Source: Emiliania huxleyi CCMP1516 (taxonomy: Eukaryota; Haptophyta; Isochrysidales; Noelaerhabdaceae). Taken from it: DNA of 21,605 nucleotides. Location: the NCBI RefSeq assembly GCF_000372725.1, contig NW_005198637.1, forward strand, positions 35,133 to 56,737, read 5' to 3'. This document shows, in pieces, positions 14,808 to 21,605 of this stretch (position 1 is its first letter; the number at the start of each line of letters is the position of its first letter). The translations under genes were made by a program, and so were the position numbers. The notes below the pieces were generated by a model. The model worked only from the letters and a program-made list of their open reading frames with translations, searched no databases and was not told where the DNA came from.

Positions 14808-16295
14808 AGAAGTGCCTGCGGGACCCAGATAGCTCTCGATTCCCAGAGCCGGCGCAGGCACCTGAGAAGCAAGATGATCAAACCTCCGTGCTCAGTGTCG
14901 GGAATGACGCCAAGGCGCATGACGGGCACTCTGATTTTGTGCTTGAGCAGTATGCTGCGCTTTGGGCCGAGGCGGGCGCTCTCAGAGATGACGGCCACCT
15001 TGGCTCGGCCGTCCACATGTACATGTGCAGAAAGGCGATTGCCCTCTGTCCAAGGTTGCCTGATGCGTATGCTGGTCTCGGTCGGCGCCGCTCTCGCGCG
15101 TGCCGGATTCCTTCCAGGCGCCGCGGCGTGCATGCACGCGATGGATCGGCAGGTGAGCGGATCGCGGGAATGGGCCATCAGCGCCGCCAGCGCCTTTGAC
15201 TGCCTCCGACGCGAAGAGTGCCGTGCGACGTCCTATCCGCACTGGTGGTCGGATGAAGGGATCAAGGCGTGTATCGCGCGCCTTGCGGGGGGGGCGCGGA
15301 AAAGAGGCTCTCTCGGCACGCGTACTCGCCGCGATCCCCGAGGCGACTTTATCGCACCGACGCCCTCGAGATGCGAGGCCGCGTGCTCTCTGGCAGAGAG
15401 GCGGGATGGGAGGCGGCCGAGCGCACTCCAGCCGAGTTGCGCGAGGCAAGCGGATGCTTCGGTGCGGCAGCCGCCGTTGAGCCCTCGCCAGAGGCCTCGG
15501 ATGCGTTCCGTGCGCTCGCCAGCCGCAGCGCCGCCGACGAAGCGGGCGCTGCAAGGGAGGCTCTGCTGAGGCGGCGGCAGCACATGACGTGCCTGGCTAT
15601 GAGCTCATGTTCCTCTGGCTCAACGCCATGCTGCGGGGCTCGCTCGCCCCGGAGGCGCCGTGTCCAGGCACGGTCTTGCTACTTGCCGGCGACGAAAAGG
15701 GCGAGCGGTCCTGCTTGCTCAAGGAGTTCCTTGCGGACGTGCGGGCGCCAATCGAGGCGGCGCTCCTCAAGCAGGGAGCGCCTGCCCAGTGGGTGGTGCT
15801 CATACGCGGCGAGGACTCGCTAGCTGCAGAATTGCAGTTGCAGGGAGCACCGTGCTTCATCGTGCGAGGGGATGTGCGCCCGTTGCTGTCGGGCGAGGCG
15901 TGGGCGTCGCTTCCTCCAGTGGCTGCCGTCGTGAGCCTGTGGGGCGCGCGCGAGACAGAGGCACTCCTGGCCTCCCTCGCACGGGTGAGGGGTCCTGCGT
16001 CAATGGCGCCCAGGGGTCTCGTGATGGTGACGTGGCCGAAGGATGACCCGCGTGAGAGCGTGGTCCACGTTGACGCGCCGGGTCTGATGACCACCGAAGA
16101 GTGATTACGCTGCCGAGGATGGCCAGGGAGGCAGACGCAGCGGCCATCATGAGCGCGCTCGATATGTGCCTGCAGCCACATAGCAATGCGGAGGCAGACA
16201 CGTGGCGCCTGAGGACGACGGCGCTTCGCTACGGTGTCGACGATGTTGCCGATGGTGGTGTCCTCCTAAGAGTAAACGCAGGAACCAAAAAATAA
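14808..16295 (+). pseudogene. TPR-like protein gene broken by several single-base frame shifts
   Basis: One protein seems to run across all three plus frames without introns. Part 1 (to about 15088) holds a TPR-like helix pair: LWAEAGALRDDGHLGSAVH, then KAIALCPRLPDAYAGLG. Part 2 (from about 15088) continues with AALARAGFLPGAAACM and the Trp-rich YPHWWSDEGIKACIARL. Part 3 (about 15300-15345) reads EALSARVLAAIPEA. Part 4 (about 15350-15585) reads DALEMRGRVLSGREAGWEAA then ERTPAELREA. Part 5 (about 15586-16104) is an alpha/beta-looking region (TVLLLAGDEKGERSC, APCFIVRGDV, GLVMVTWP). Part 6 (about 16101-16295) reads MAREADAAAIMSALDMCLQP to a TAA. Each switch needs only one or two bases. Parts 1-4 match the plan of a TPR family expanded in haptophytes, as I recall it. 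The whole is a pseudogene, or the assembly carries base errors. There is no good start codon; an acceptor near 14805 may bring in an upstream exon. Confidence 0.6.
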
Positions 16296-17205
16296 GAACA
16301 TTGGCAAGCCGGGGGTCCTGACGACCTCGTGCGTCGAAGCGCTTCGACACCAGGGCGTGCACTCGATGCGATGCAGCCGAATGTGTCTTCTCGAGTGCCA
16401 GTTGGAATAGCGGGATGTGTATGCAGCATCTTGGGCGCCCTCCTTCACCTCGCTGACAGGCAGTTGGGCCTCGTAGTGGAGTGTGCTCGTCAAGGGCGGG
16501 AAGGGCGGTGTGCTCGGCGGTGGGGAGGGCGGCGGCGACGGAGGGGGAGGTGAAGGAGGAGGTGGCCACGGAGGGGGCGGCGGCGGCAGCGGCGGCGGCG
16601 CCGATGGTGGTGGTGGAAACGGCGGTGGCGATGAGGGAGGCGGTGGAGGAGCCTGTGGCTCTTCGGTGGGCACGGCTGGCGGGAAGGAAGGCGGTGGTGG
16701 CGAGGGCGGTGACGAGGGCGGCGGAGAGGGCGGCGGCGAAGGCGGTGGCGAGGGGGGCGGCGAGGGCGGCGGAGAGGGCGGCGGCGAGGGCGGCGGCGAG
16801 GGCGGCGGAGAGGGGGGCGGCGAGGGCGGCCGGATAGGGGGGTGGCGAGGGCGGCGGAGAGGGCGGCGGAGAGGGCGGCGGCGGCGAGGGAGGCGGTGAG
16901 GGCGACAGCGACGGCGGCGGCGGCGAGGGCGGCGGTGGGGCAGGCGGCGGCGGTGCCGGAGGCGGCGGCGTGGGAGGCGGTGAGGGCGGCGGCGGCATGG
17001 GAGGAACAGCCGGGGCAGTCGGAGAAGGGGCAACTCCGTGCACTGACGGTCGGCCGTCAGAAGACACGCACGGCACACGCCTGCGTGGACCGCTTACACC
17101 AATCCTCGCTACCCAACGATAGAAACGCGTCACACCAATCCTCGCTACCCAACGCGGCCAAAGGATATCCACCTCGAGAACCTCGAGAGATAGAAACGCA
17201 CCCAA
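16147..17205 (-). CDS. Possible proline-rich (SPPP)n protein, hydroxyproline-rich glycoprotein-like
   Basis: On the minus strand an open frame starts with ordinary residues (MGAFLSLEVLEVDILWPRWV), passes a Cys-containing stretch (RRRVPCVSSDGRPSVHGV) and enters a long run of PPPPSPPPTPPPPAPP type. Near 16840 the proline reading moves to a neighbouring frame: SPPPSPPPSPPP continues to about 16483 and then EAQLPVSEVKEGAQDAAY to a stop near 16266. Repeated Ser-Pro-Pro-Pro is the signature of algal and plant extracellular hydroxyproline-rich glycoproteins such as pherophorins. The evidence is weak: the tract is a GGCGGCGAG-type microsatellite and the reading is split between two frames. No clear signal peptide is seen. 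The coordinates give the longest single frame. Confidence 0.25.
   Translation of the reverse strand: MGAFLSLEVLEVDILWPRWVARIGVTRFYRWVARIGVSGPRRRVPCVSSDGRPSVHGVAPSPTAPAVPPMPPPPSPPPTPPPPAPPPPAPPPPSPPPPSLSPSPPPSPPPPSPPPSPPPSPPPYPAALAAPLSAALAAALAAALSAALAAPLATAFAAALSAALVTALATTAFLPASRAHRRATGSSTASLIATAVSTTTIGAAAAAAAAPSVATSSFTSPSVAAALPTAEHTALPALDEHTPLRGPTACQRGEGGRPRCCIHIPLFQLALEKTHSAASHRVHALVSKRFDARGRQDPRLANVLIFWFLRLLLGGHHHRQHRRHRSEAPSSSGATCLPPHCYVAAGTYRARS
16483..17016. repeat. GGCGGCGAG-type microsatellite, more than 500 bp
   Basis: The plus strand is composed almost wholly of GGCGGC, GGCGAG and GGAGGT units, with regular GAGGGCGGCGGA 12-mers between about 16690 and 16900. It is strongly strand-asymmetric (purine-rich on plus). 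It would encode Gly-rich or Pro-rich chains in any frame. Confidence 0.9.
17096..17154 (+). repeat. 23-bp direct repeat, 36-bp period
   Basis: ACACCAATCCTCGCTACCCAACG occurs at 17096-17118 and again, identical, at 17132-17154. The 13 bp between contain GATAGAAACGC. CCCAACGATAG recurs at 17201 and GATAGAAACGC at about 17189, so the unit may have had a third, rearranged copy. ACCTCGAGA is also doubled at 17170-17188. Confidence 0.85.
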
Positions 17206-17729
17206 CGATAGGAATAAGAAATAGAACCCGGCAAGGTGAAGAACAGTCAGGCCTGAGGCTCACCCATTGTGGAAGTGAGGGACTGCTCGACCCCCCCGGA
17301 TAATGCTGAACAAGCTCCTCTTGTAGCTCGATCGGTCACACCGCCATCGCCGTCGGGGAGAGGGGGGACGACACTGCTTCGGCAGCGTGCACCTCGATCC
17401 TGTACCGTGTTTGTTATGACCCCCCCCAATGAACGCACCAGTGAGGGAGGGCGAGACGATCGAGGGGTCCTCCCGTACCATGCGGAATCGACCCTATCCA
17501 GTGCTCAAGTGCTCAACAGTCAGGCTGCTGCCCGGACTGGACACCGGCGCGGTATGGGTGGACGCGGGAAGGAGGTGACGGCACCTTGGAGCGACACAAA
17601 GACACAAACTCACAAGAGATTTGCCAAAGTTTTGTTGAAATCCGTGAACGGCGAAGAGGAAGAAACACGCCGCGGGCTTGCGCTCCAAGTGTTACTTGGT
17701 CTTCGGGCCCAGGCTGCGAGGCTTCGCCG

Positions 17730-19457
17730 ATGCCAGAGCCCTCCCCCCGGTCTCCGCATCAACCGCCTGTCTCGTGGGCCCTAAATTCAGTCAGCCTGCG
17801 TCCTGAGCTTGACTTTGCACGGACGGGAAGGGCGGAGGCGGAGGCGGCGACGACGGCGGTGGCGGAGGCAGACATCGACTGGCAAGCCAAATCGGCCGCG
17901 GTTCACTCTGCTATCCTGGCCAAGTCGGCAGCTTCGCCGCCGCCGCCAGCCAGAGCGCCGAGCACGAGCAGCGTGTGCGTCCGCGTGCGGTCATTGCTCG
18001 CCCGCGAGCGGGTCGCGCTCGGGCAGCGCATCCCCGGCAACACTGCCGTCTCCTTTGCTCAGTTCGAGTACGATGCGCTCGTTGCCGACGAGGTCTCCGG
18101 CAAGGTGCACGTCCTCTCGGAGGCGCGTAAGTTGGGGCGGCCGACAGGCAAGATGGCGGCGCGCGTCTTCAAGCCGGACAGGGTCTTTGGGCCGGGCGCG
18201 AGCAGCAATGCCGTCTTTGATGCCGCGGTGTCCCCGCTCGTTGCTCTCGCGCTGCGCGGCGGCTCGTCGACAGTGCTGGCGTATGGCGCGACCGGCTCGG
18301 GCAAGACGCACACGATGACGGCCATGCAGCGGCTGTGCGCCGCTGCGCTGCTCTCTGACGAGGCCGCCGCCGGTCCGTCGGTCCGCGAGCTGCGCATCTC
18401 CTTCGTCGAGCTGCGGGGCGAGCGCTGCTACGACCTGCTGCACGAGCAGCGAGCAGAGCTGGCCCTGCGCGACGACGGGACGGGAGAGACGGTCGTGTGC
18501 GGGGCGCACGAGGCGGCGGCCGCGTCGGTCGAGGCCGTCGGCGCTGTCCTCGCCGCAGGCAACGCCGCGCGCGCCACCGCGCCGACGAATGCAAACGACT
18601 GCTCGTCGCGCTCCCATGCGATCTGTGTGCTGCGCGTCGTCGTCGTCGTCGGCGGCGGCGAGCGCGCCAAGGGCGGCGGCCAGGGCGGCGGCGGGGGCGG
18701 CGGCGAGGGCGGCGGCGAGGGAGCGGAGGTGGAGGGTGGGTCGCTGCGGCTCGTCGATCTCGCTGGCTCGGAGCGCAAGCAGACCGCGATCACCGAGGAC
18801 GCCGAGCGGGTCGAGGAGATGAAGGCGATCAACGCCTCTCTGGGGCACCTCAAGGATTGCATCCGGCTGCAGCTGCTCAAGGCGCGGCACGGCGACGACT
18901 CCCACGTGCCGTACCGCCGCTCCAAGCTGACGACGGTCCTCAAGTCGTGCTTCGTCGACGCCGGCGCGACGCCGTCGGCCCTCTGCTTCCTCGCGCACGT
19001 CGCGCCTCCTCGCTCGCAGGGGAGGCAGACGCTCAACACGCTCGAGTACGCCGCGCAGATGGTCGAGACGAGCCGCGCCGACAAGGAGCGGGCGGGCTTC
19101 AGCGACGTCGAGAGGTGGCCGGCGGCCAGGGTCGTGGCGTGGTGCGAGGCGCTCGACGGCGGCCGGTACGCCCACTTCGCGAGCTGCTTCGCGCGCCTCT
19201 CGGGAAAGCTGCTCGCGTGCGAGTGGGAGCTCGACGTGTGCAAGTGGGTCGTCGCCGCGGGGGGCACCGAGGAGGAGGGGCGCGCGGTCTTTGCAGCCTT
19301 CCTGCAGATGCACCGCGAGGCCAAGGCGTTGCAGAAGAAGGCGCGCCCAAGGGTGGCTGCCGCGCGTCGCATCGTCGAGCCCTGCGTCGTCGGGGCCGAC
19401 TTCATGGGTCACATGGCGGAGAGTCCAGGCCTAGAGATGGAGCGACGAGGGAGCTGA
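17730..19457 (+). CDS. Kinesin-13-like motor protein with C-terminal SAM-like domain
   Basis: A microtubule motor; kinesin-13 members depolymerise microtubule ends using ATP. From ATG 17730 the chain has 575 residues and no intron. An Ala/Pro-rich N-terminus (1-80) precedes the motor domain (about 81-450). ATPase motifs are all present: P-loop GATGSGKT (186-193), switch I NDCSSRSH (289-296) and switch II LVDLAGSER (341-349). INASLGHLKDCIRL (367-380), HVPYRRSKLT (392-401) and TLNTLEYAAQ (434-443) resemble kinesin-13 more than other classes. A Gly-rich insert (308-337) just before switch II replaces a usual loop. Residues 458-530 (WPAARVVAWCEAL...FARLSGKLLACEWELDVCKWV) fit a SAM domain, a protein-protein contact module. 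KIF24-type kinesin-13s carry SAM at the N-terminus, so the C-terminal position is unusual. The frame is open upstream of 17730, but no earlier ATG is present in it. The class call is moderate; the motor call is firm. Confidence 0.95.
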   Translation: MPEPSPRSPHQPPVSWALNSVSLRPELDFARTGRAEAEAATTAVAEADIDWQAKSAAVHSAILAKSAASPPPPARAPSTSSVCVRVRSLLARERVALGQRIPGNTAVSFAQFEYDALVADEVSGKVHVLSEARKLGRPTGKMAARVFKPDRVFGPGASSNAVFDAAVSPLVALALRGGSSTVLAYGATGSGKTHTMTAMQRLCAAALLSDEAAAGPSVRELRISFVELRGERCYDLLHEQRAELALRDDGTGETVVCGAHEAAAASVEAVGAVLAAGNAARATAPTNANDCSSRSHAICVLRVVVVVGGGERAKGGGQGGGGGGGEGGGEGAEVEGGSLRLVDLAGSERKQTAITEDAERVEEMKAINASLGHLKDCIRLQLLKARHGDDSHVPYRRSKLTTVLKSCFVDAGATPSALCFLAHVAPPRSQGRQTLNTLEYAAQMVETSRADKERAGFSDVERWPAARVVAWCEALDGGRYAHFASCFARLSGKLLACEWELDVCKWVVAAGGTEEEGRAVFAAFLQMHREAKALQKKARPRVAAARRIVEPCVVGADFMGHMAESPGLEMERRGS

Positions 19458-19540
19458 GGCGTCCGCCGCCCAGCTGTCGACCACAGCTGCGCGGCCCGTT
19501 GTGCGCCGTCCCGGTTTCGCGCATTTCTTTGTGATCTACT

Positions 19541-19693
19541 TTAGCTCCCCAGGCCCGCGGCAATTTTCTTTCTGTCGTCAATGTCCTCTTCGTAGCCGCT
19601 CTCGTGCCTCATAGCGCTAGGCGTGCTTCCGAACCAGCCGAGGACGAGCACGCGCTTGGCGGCCGTGGACAGTGCTGGCGCGGCGACGACCAT
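19541..19693 (-). pseudogene. Possible DUF829/TMEM53-like N-terminal fragment
   Basis: From ATG 19693 the minus strand encodes 50 residues, MVVAAPALSTAAKRVLVLGW and onward. A beta strand followed by GWFGSTPSAMRH resembles the opening of DUF829/TMEM53 alpha/beta-hydrolase-like proteins, but the rest of the domain is missing. The kinesin gene ends only 84 bp downstream. A TATATATAAA run at 19775-19784 lies about 80 bp upstream on this strand and could serve as a TATA box. It is a truncated remnant at best; chance similarity is possible. Confidence 0.25.
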
Positions 19694-20114
19694 CGCGGGA
19701 AGACAACGGTGGTTCCGTGGTTCCCGGCCTTGCCCGGTTTCGCGGCAAAAGGGTCTGTGTAGGCCGACGAACGATATATATAAACAATAGAAGGAGGACC
19801 GGAGAATAACTCTGGCCACCACTTGAGACCTCCACTATTCACAATCAGAGCCTCTGGCAGGGCGAAGAGATAGCCTTGGCAACCGGACGGGTTCGCAAAG
19901 AAGACCTAGCTGGGGGGTATGAACACAAGGTGTGGCCGGGGGTTATGAAGGGGGGGGGGGGGGGGGTTGCCCCGGGCAACACAGGCAACAGCACCTCCTG
20001 GCACGTGCCAGCGCGCGAGGGACGACCGAACATGCAACGCCAACAGCCTCGAGCGCGACGATAGGCATGCCATACGAGACCGTGCCGAAGGACGCGTGCT
20101 TTATGGTGCGAGCT
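19694..20114. other. Intergenic region with TATA-like run and G17 homopolymer
   Basis: The stretch contains TATATATAAA (19775-19784) and an uninterrupted G17 at 19950-19966 followed by TTGCCCCGGGCAA, a small palindrome. Just before the next gene's stop, TTTATGGTGCGAG occurs twice (20099-20111 and 20114-20126). No coding frame is convincing. Confidence 0.6.
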
Positions 20115-20756
20115 TTATGGTGCGAGAGCGGGCGGAGGCGCCAGAGAGCCGCGCTTGACGACGGTGTTTTCGATCTTGCCAAAGAATGGCGCTTTAGTGA
20201 GCTGGTCGCCGATGTAGTGCGCGCCGATGCTCACCGGAACAAAGCCACTCGGGTCGGTGTAGGAGTCCAGGCTGGCCTTGCAGCTCTCGCTGCCATCCAC
20301 GTACAAGGAGAGGTCTTGGCCACGACGCGAGAACACCACTCGCTGCTTCTGGCCGACCGTGAGAGCGCGAGCGGACATGAGCTCGCCGCCCCACCAGCCC
20401 AGGAAGGTGACGTCGTCCTGCACGCAGGCCGGCTTCCAGGGGGGCGCCCTCATGTCGTATCCCGTGGCGCCGTACAGTGTCAGGACAACGTGCAGAGAGT
20501 TGGTCAAAATCAGCGCCCATCCAAGTGCAACGCCTGACTGATGGCGGCCAATGATAGTCCCGCCGTGTTGGTTCATGCCTGGAGTCTGAGGCGTGACGTC
20601 CATTTCGATGACAAAATCATGGTGGGGCTCTCCTGCTCCTGACAAGGGACACGACAGGCTCGCAGCGCGGTGCGCGGTGGACTCCCACATCCACTGGCGG
20701 TCTCCTCTCAGTCTAGCGACCTGCCTCCAGCTTGTCGCTGGCAGTCTCTCGCACAT
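20115..20756 (-). CDS. LamG/concanavalin A-like domain protein
   Basis: From ATG 20756 the minus strand encodes 213 residues ending at TAA 20115-20117. Nearly the whole chain, from about residue 48, looks like one beta-sandwich of the concanavalin-like/laminin-G superfamily. It has alternating strands HHDFVIEMDVTP, GGTIIGRHQSG and WALILTNSLHVVLTLYG. It then has the superfamily's diagnostic pattern QKQRVVFSRRGQDLSLYVDG (a basic strand, then a strand ending in V-D-G), followed by FVPVSIGAHY and FFGKIENTVV. Such domains bind sugars or proteins, usually outside the cell. No signal peptide is seen at this start. The frame stays open upstream to about 20837 without an ATG, and hydrophobic residues occur in another frame there, so a 5' exon with the signal sequence is likely missing from this model. 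It is divergent from the RAD23-like gene. Confidence 0.78.
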   Translation of the reverse strand: MCERLPATSWRQVARLRGDRQWMWESTAHRAASLSCPLSGAGEPHHDFVIEMDVTPQTPGMNQHGGTIIGRHQSGVALGWALILTNSLHVVLTLYGATGYDMRAPPWKPACVQDDVTFLGWWGGELMSARALTVGQKQRVVFSRRGQDLSLYVDGSESCKASLDSYTDPSGFVPVSIGAHYIGDQLTKAPFFGKIENTVVKRGSLAPPPALAP

Positions 20757-21395
20757 GCCCTTGTACAGGCCAAGTGGGGGCAAATCCAATACTTTTTCTG
20801 CGTTCCCAAGGGCATCCAGACGAGCACCAGAAGCCACCTACCCCGGCGCGCACTCCCCCGGCCCCGCCCGAGAGCGCTCCCGACTCCCGGCAAGCCAACC
20901 AGTGTCACCGCTCGGCGCGAGAGGAGGCCTCTCCCGTTCCCTCCTTGCCGCGGCCTCGCACACCACCAACGTGTCCCTCGACCCGCGCTCTGTTCCGCAA
21001 ACGCCTCTCCAACCCGTCCTGCCCTCTCCCGCCCGCGTCCCGCTCCATCCCACGCACACACCCATTCCGCCCGCGCGTCACCACCACTGCCGATCCCACT
21101 CCCAACCGCATCCCCCTCACCCCCTCACCCCCCACCCCGCCTCCGCTCGGCCGCTCCGCCGCCCGTCTCTCCCCGCCCGCTCCACCGGCCACAATCCCCA
21201 ACCCCCTGCTTCATCCGCCGCGTTGTAGGAGTCTCCCACCCCTCCCGCCTCCCTCTCCGCCGCCTGCCAACCCTCCTCCCTCCCCACGCGATCCGCCATC
21301 GCCTTCTCCTCCTCGCCCGCCGGGCGGTTTAGACGCCCTCCCCGAGCCTTTGATCGAGGAGACTCCCCGCGCCCGCGCCAGGCGCCTCTCCAGCC
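20757..21395. promoter_or_regulatory. Divergent promoter region, pyrimidine-rich
   Basis: This region lies between the LamG-like gene (minus) and the RAD23-like gene (plus). From about 21040 to 21330 the plus strand is strongly C/T-rich (CCCTCACCCC, CCTCCCTCTCC), with almost no purine runs. That is typical of a 5' UTR or promoter in GC-rich algae. Frames of 100 or more codons here on both strands lack domain character. No TATA box is seen. Confidence 0.5.
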
Positions 21396-21605
21396 ATGAA
21401 GGTCGCCTTCAAGACGCTCAAGGGCTCCATGTTCCACGTCGACGCCGCGCCCGACATGCTCGTCTCGCGGGTCAAGGAGCTGGTTGCCGCATCGGAGCAC
21501 GGCACCAAGGACGGCTGGGAGGCGGAGGGCATCAAGCTCATCTTCCAAGGCAAGGTGCTCGACGGCGGCCGCGACCTCGCCTCGTACTCGATCAAGGAGA
21601 ACGAC
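21396..21605 (+). CDS. RAD23: RAD23-like protein, N-terminal ubiquitin-like domain (cut by window end)
   Basis: RAD23 proteins carry ubiquitinated cargo to the proteasome and stabilise XPC/Rad4 in nucleotide-excision repair. Seventy codons are present from ATG 21396 (context CAGCCATGAAG) to the window edge. They form a ubiquitin-like fold: MKVAFKTLKG first strand, FHVDAAPDMLV second strand, a helix VSRVKELVAASEHG, then GIKLIFQGKVLDGGRDLASY (the K-L-I-x-x-G-K-x-L signature) and SIKEND. The opening V-x-x-K-T-L and the longer loop after the helix favour RAD23 over ubiquitin or other ubiquitin-like proteins. The UBA and XPC-binding domains would lie beyond the window, so the assignment rests on the first domain alone. 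Confidence 0.85.
   Translation, partial: MKVAFKTLKGSMFHVDAAPDMLVSRVKELVAASEHGTKDGWEAEGIKLIFQGKVLDGGRDLASYSIKEND

Larger units (their letters stand above)
16296..17729. other. Intergenic region with proline-coding repeat tract and short direct repeats
   Basis: Apart from the minus-strand proline-rich frame and the 23-bp repeats described separately, I find no gene. From 17260 to 17729 the stretch carries C8 and C9 runs (near 17290 and 17420) and would include the promoter of the kinesin gene, though no core element is recognisable. Confidence 0.5.

Noticed and set aside
17991..19412. 473-codon open frame on the minus strand across the kinesin gene
   Set aside because: It is the antisense of a kinesin with all ATPase motifs intact; third-position GC bias keeps the opposite strand free of stops.

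Overview
This window is eukaryotic nuclear DNA from a GC-rich microalga, most likely a haptophyte (Emiliania/Chrysochromulina/Prymnesium type). The reasons are a strong GC bias at third codon positions, short spliceosomal introns of about 70-140 bp with GT-AG and probably GC-AG ends, and large gene-family types typical of those genomes (long ankyrin arrays with a conserved C-terminal module, RCC1 repeats, TPR-like proteins). Long GC-rich microsatellites and no operon-like layout point the same way. The lineage call is an inference; no rRNA, tRNA or organelle gene was found to anchor it.

Layout. 348-2111 (+): multi-exon gene of unknown function with a basic tail and an apparent 1-nt frame break. 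2112-4245: intergenic, with an array built on GCGCGCTCCGCGCG. 4246-4796 (-): two-exon FKBP prolyl isomerase with a mitochondrial-type leader, divergent from 5273-6085 (+), a disordered AT-hook protein with a PCNA-binding-like motif. 6086-6730: hairpin and short direct repeats. 6731-7117 (+): decayed Mpv17/PMP22-like gene. 7423-8981 (-): MIT-plus-coiled-coil protein (NRBF2/Atg38-like candidate); one of its introns looks born by tandem duplication and another carries a GGGTGA array. 9494-10225 (+): short RCC1 protein of four near-identical repeats. 10226-11500: simple repeats, C22 and a small TIR-bounded element. 11889-13232 (+): eight-repeat ankyrin protein, with an open frame on the opposite strand upstream and a gene-fragment exon downstream. 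14249-14731 (+): GLHWF protein, perhaps a cysteine-protease remnant. 14808-16295 (+): one TPR-like gene spread over several frames. 16483-17016: proline-rich (SPPP)n tract read on the minus strand. 17730-19457 (+): intact kinesin-13-like motor with a C-terminal SAM-like domain. 20115-20756 (-): LamG/concanavalin-like protein. 21396-end (+): start of a RAD23 ubiquitin-like domain.

The genes do not form one pathway. Housekeeping genes (FKBP, kinesin, RAD23, MIT protein) are mixed with expanded-family members and decayed copies. The most unusual features are the dense single-base frame breaks in the TPR and Mpv17 genes, the duplicated boundary of the MIT-gene intron, the four-blade RCC1 protein, and the two short repeat systems. 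I did not see a clearly new defence or mobile system.
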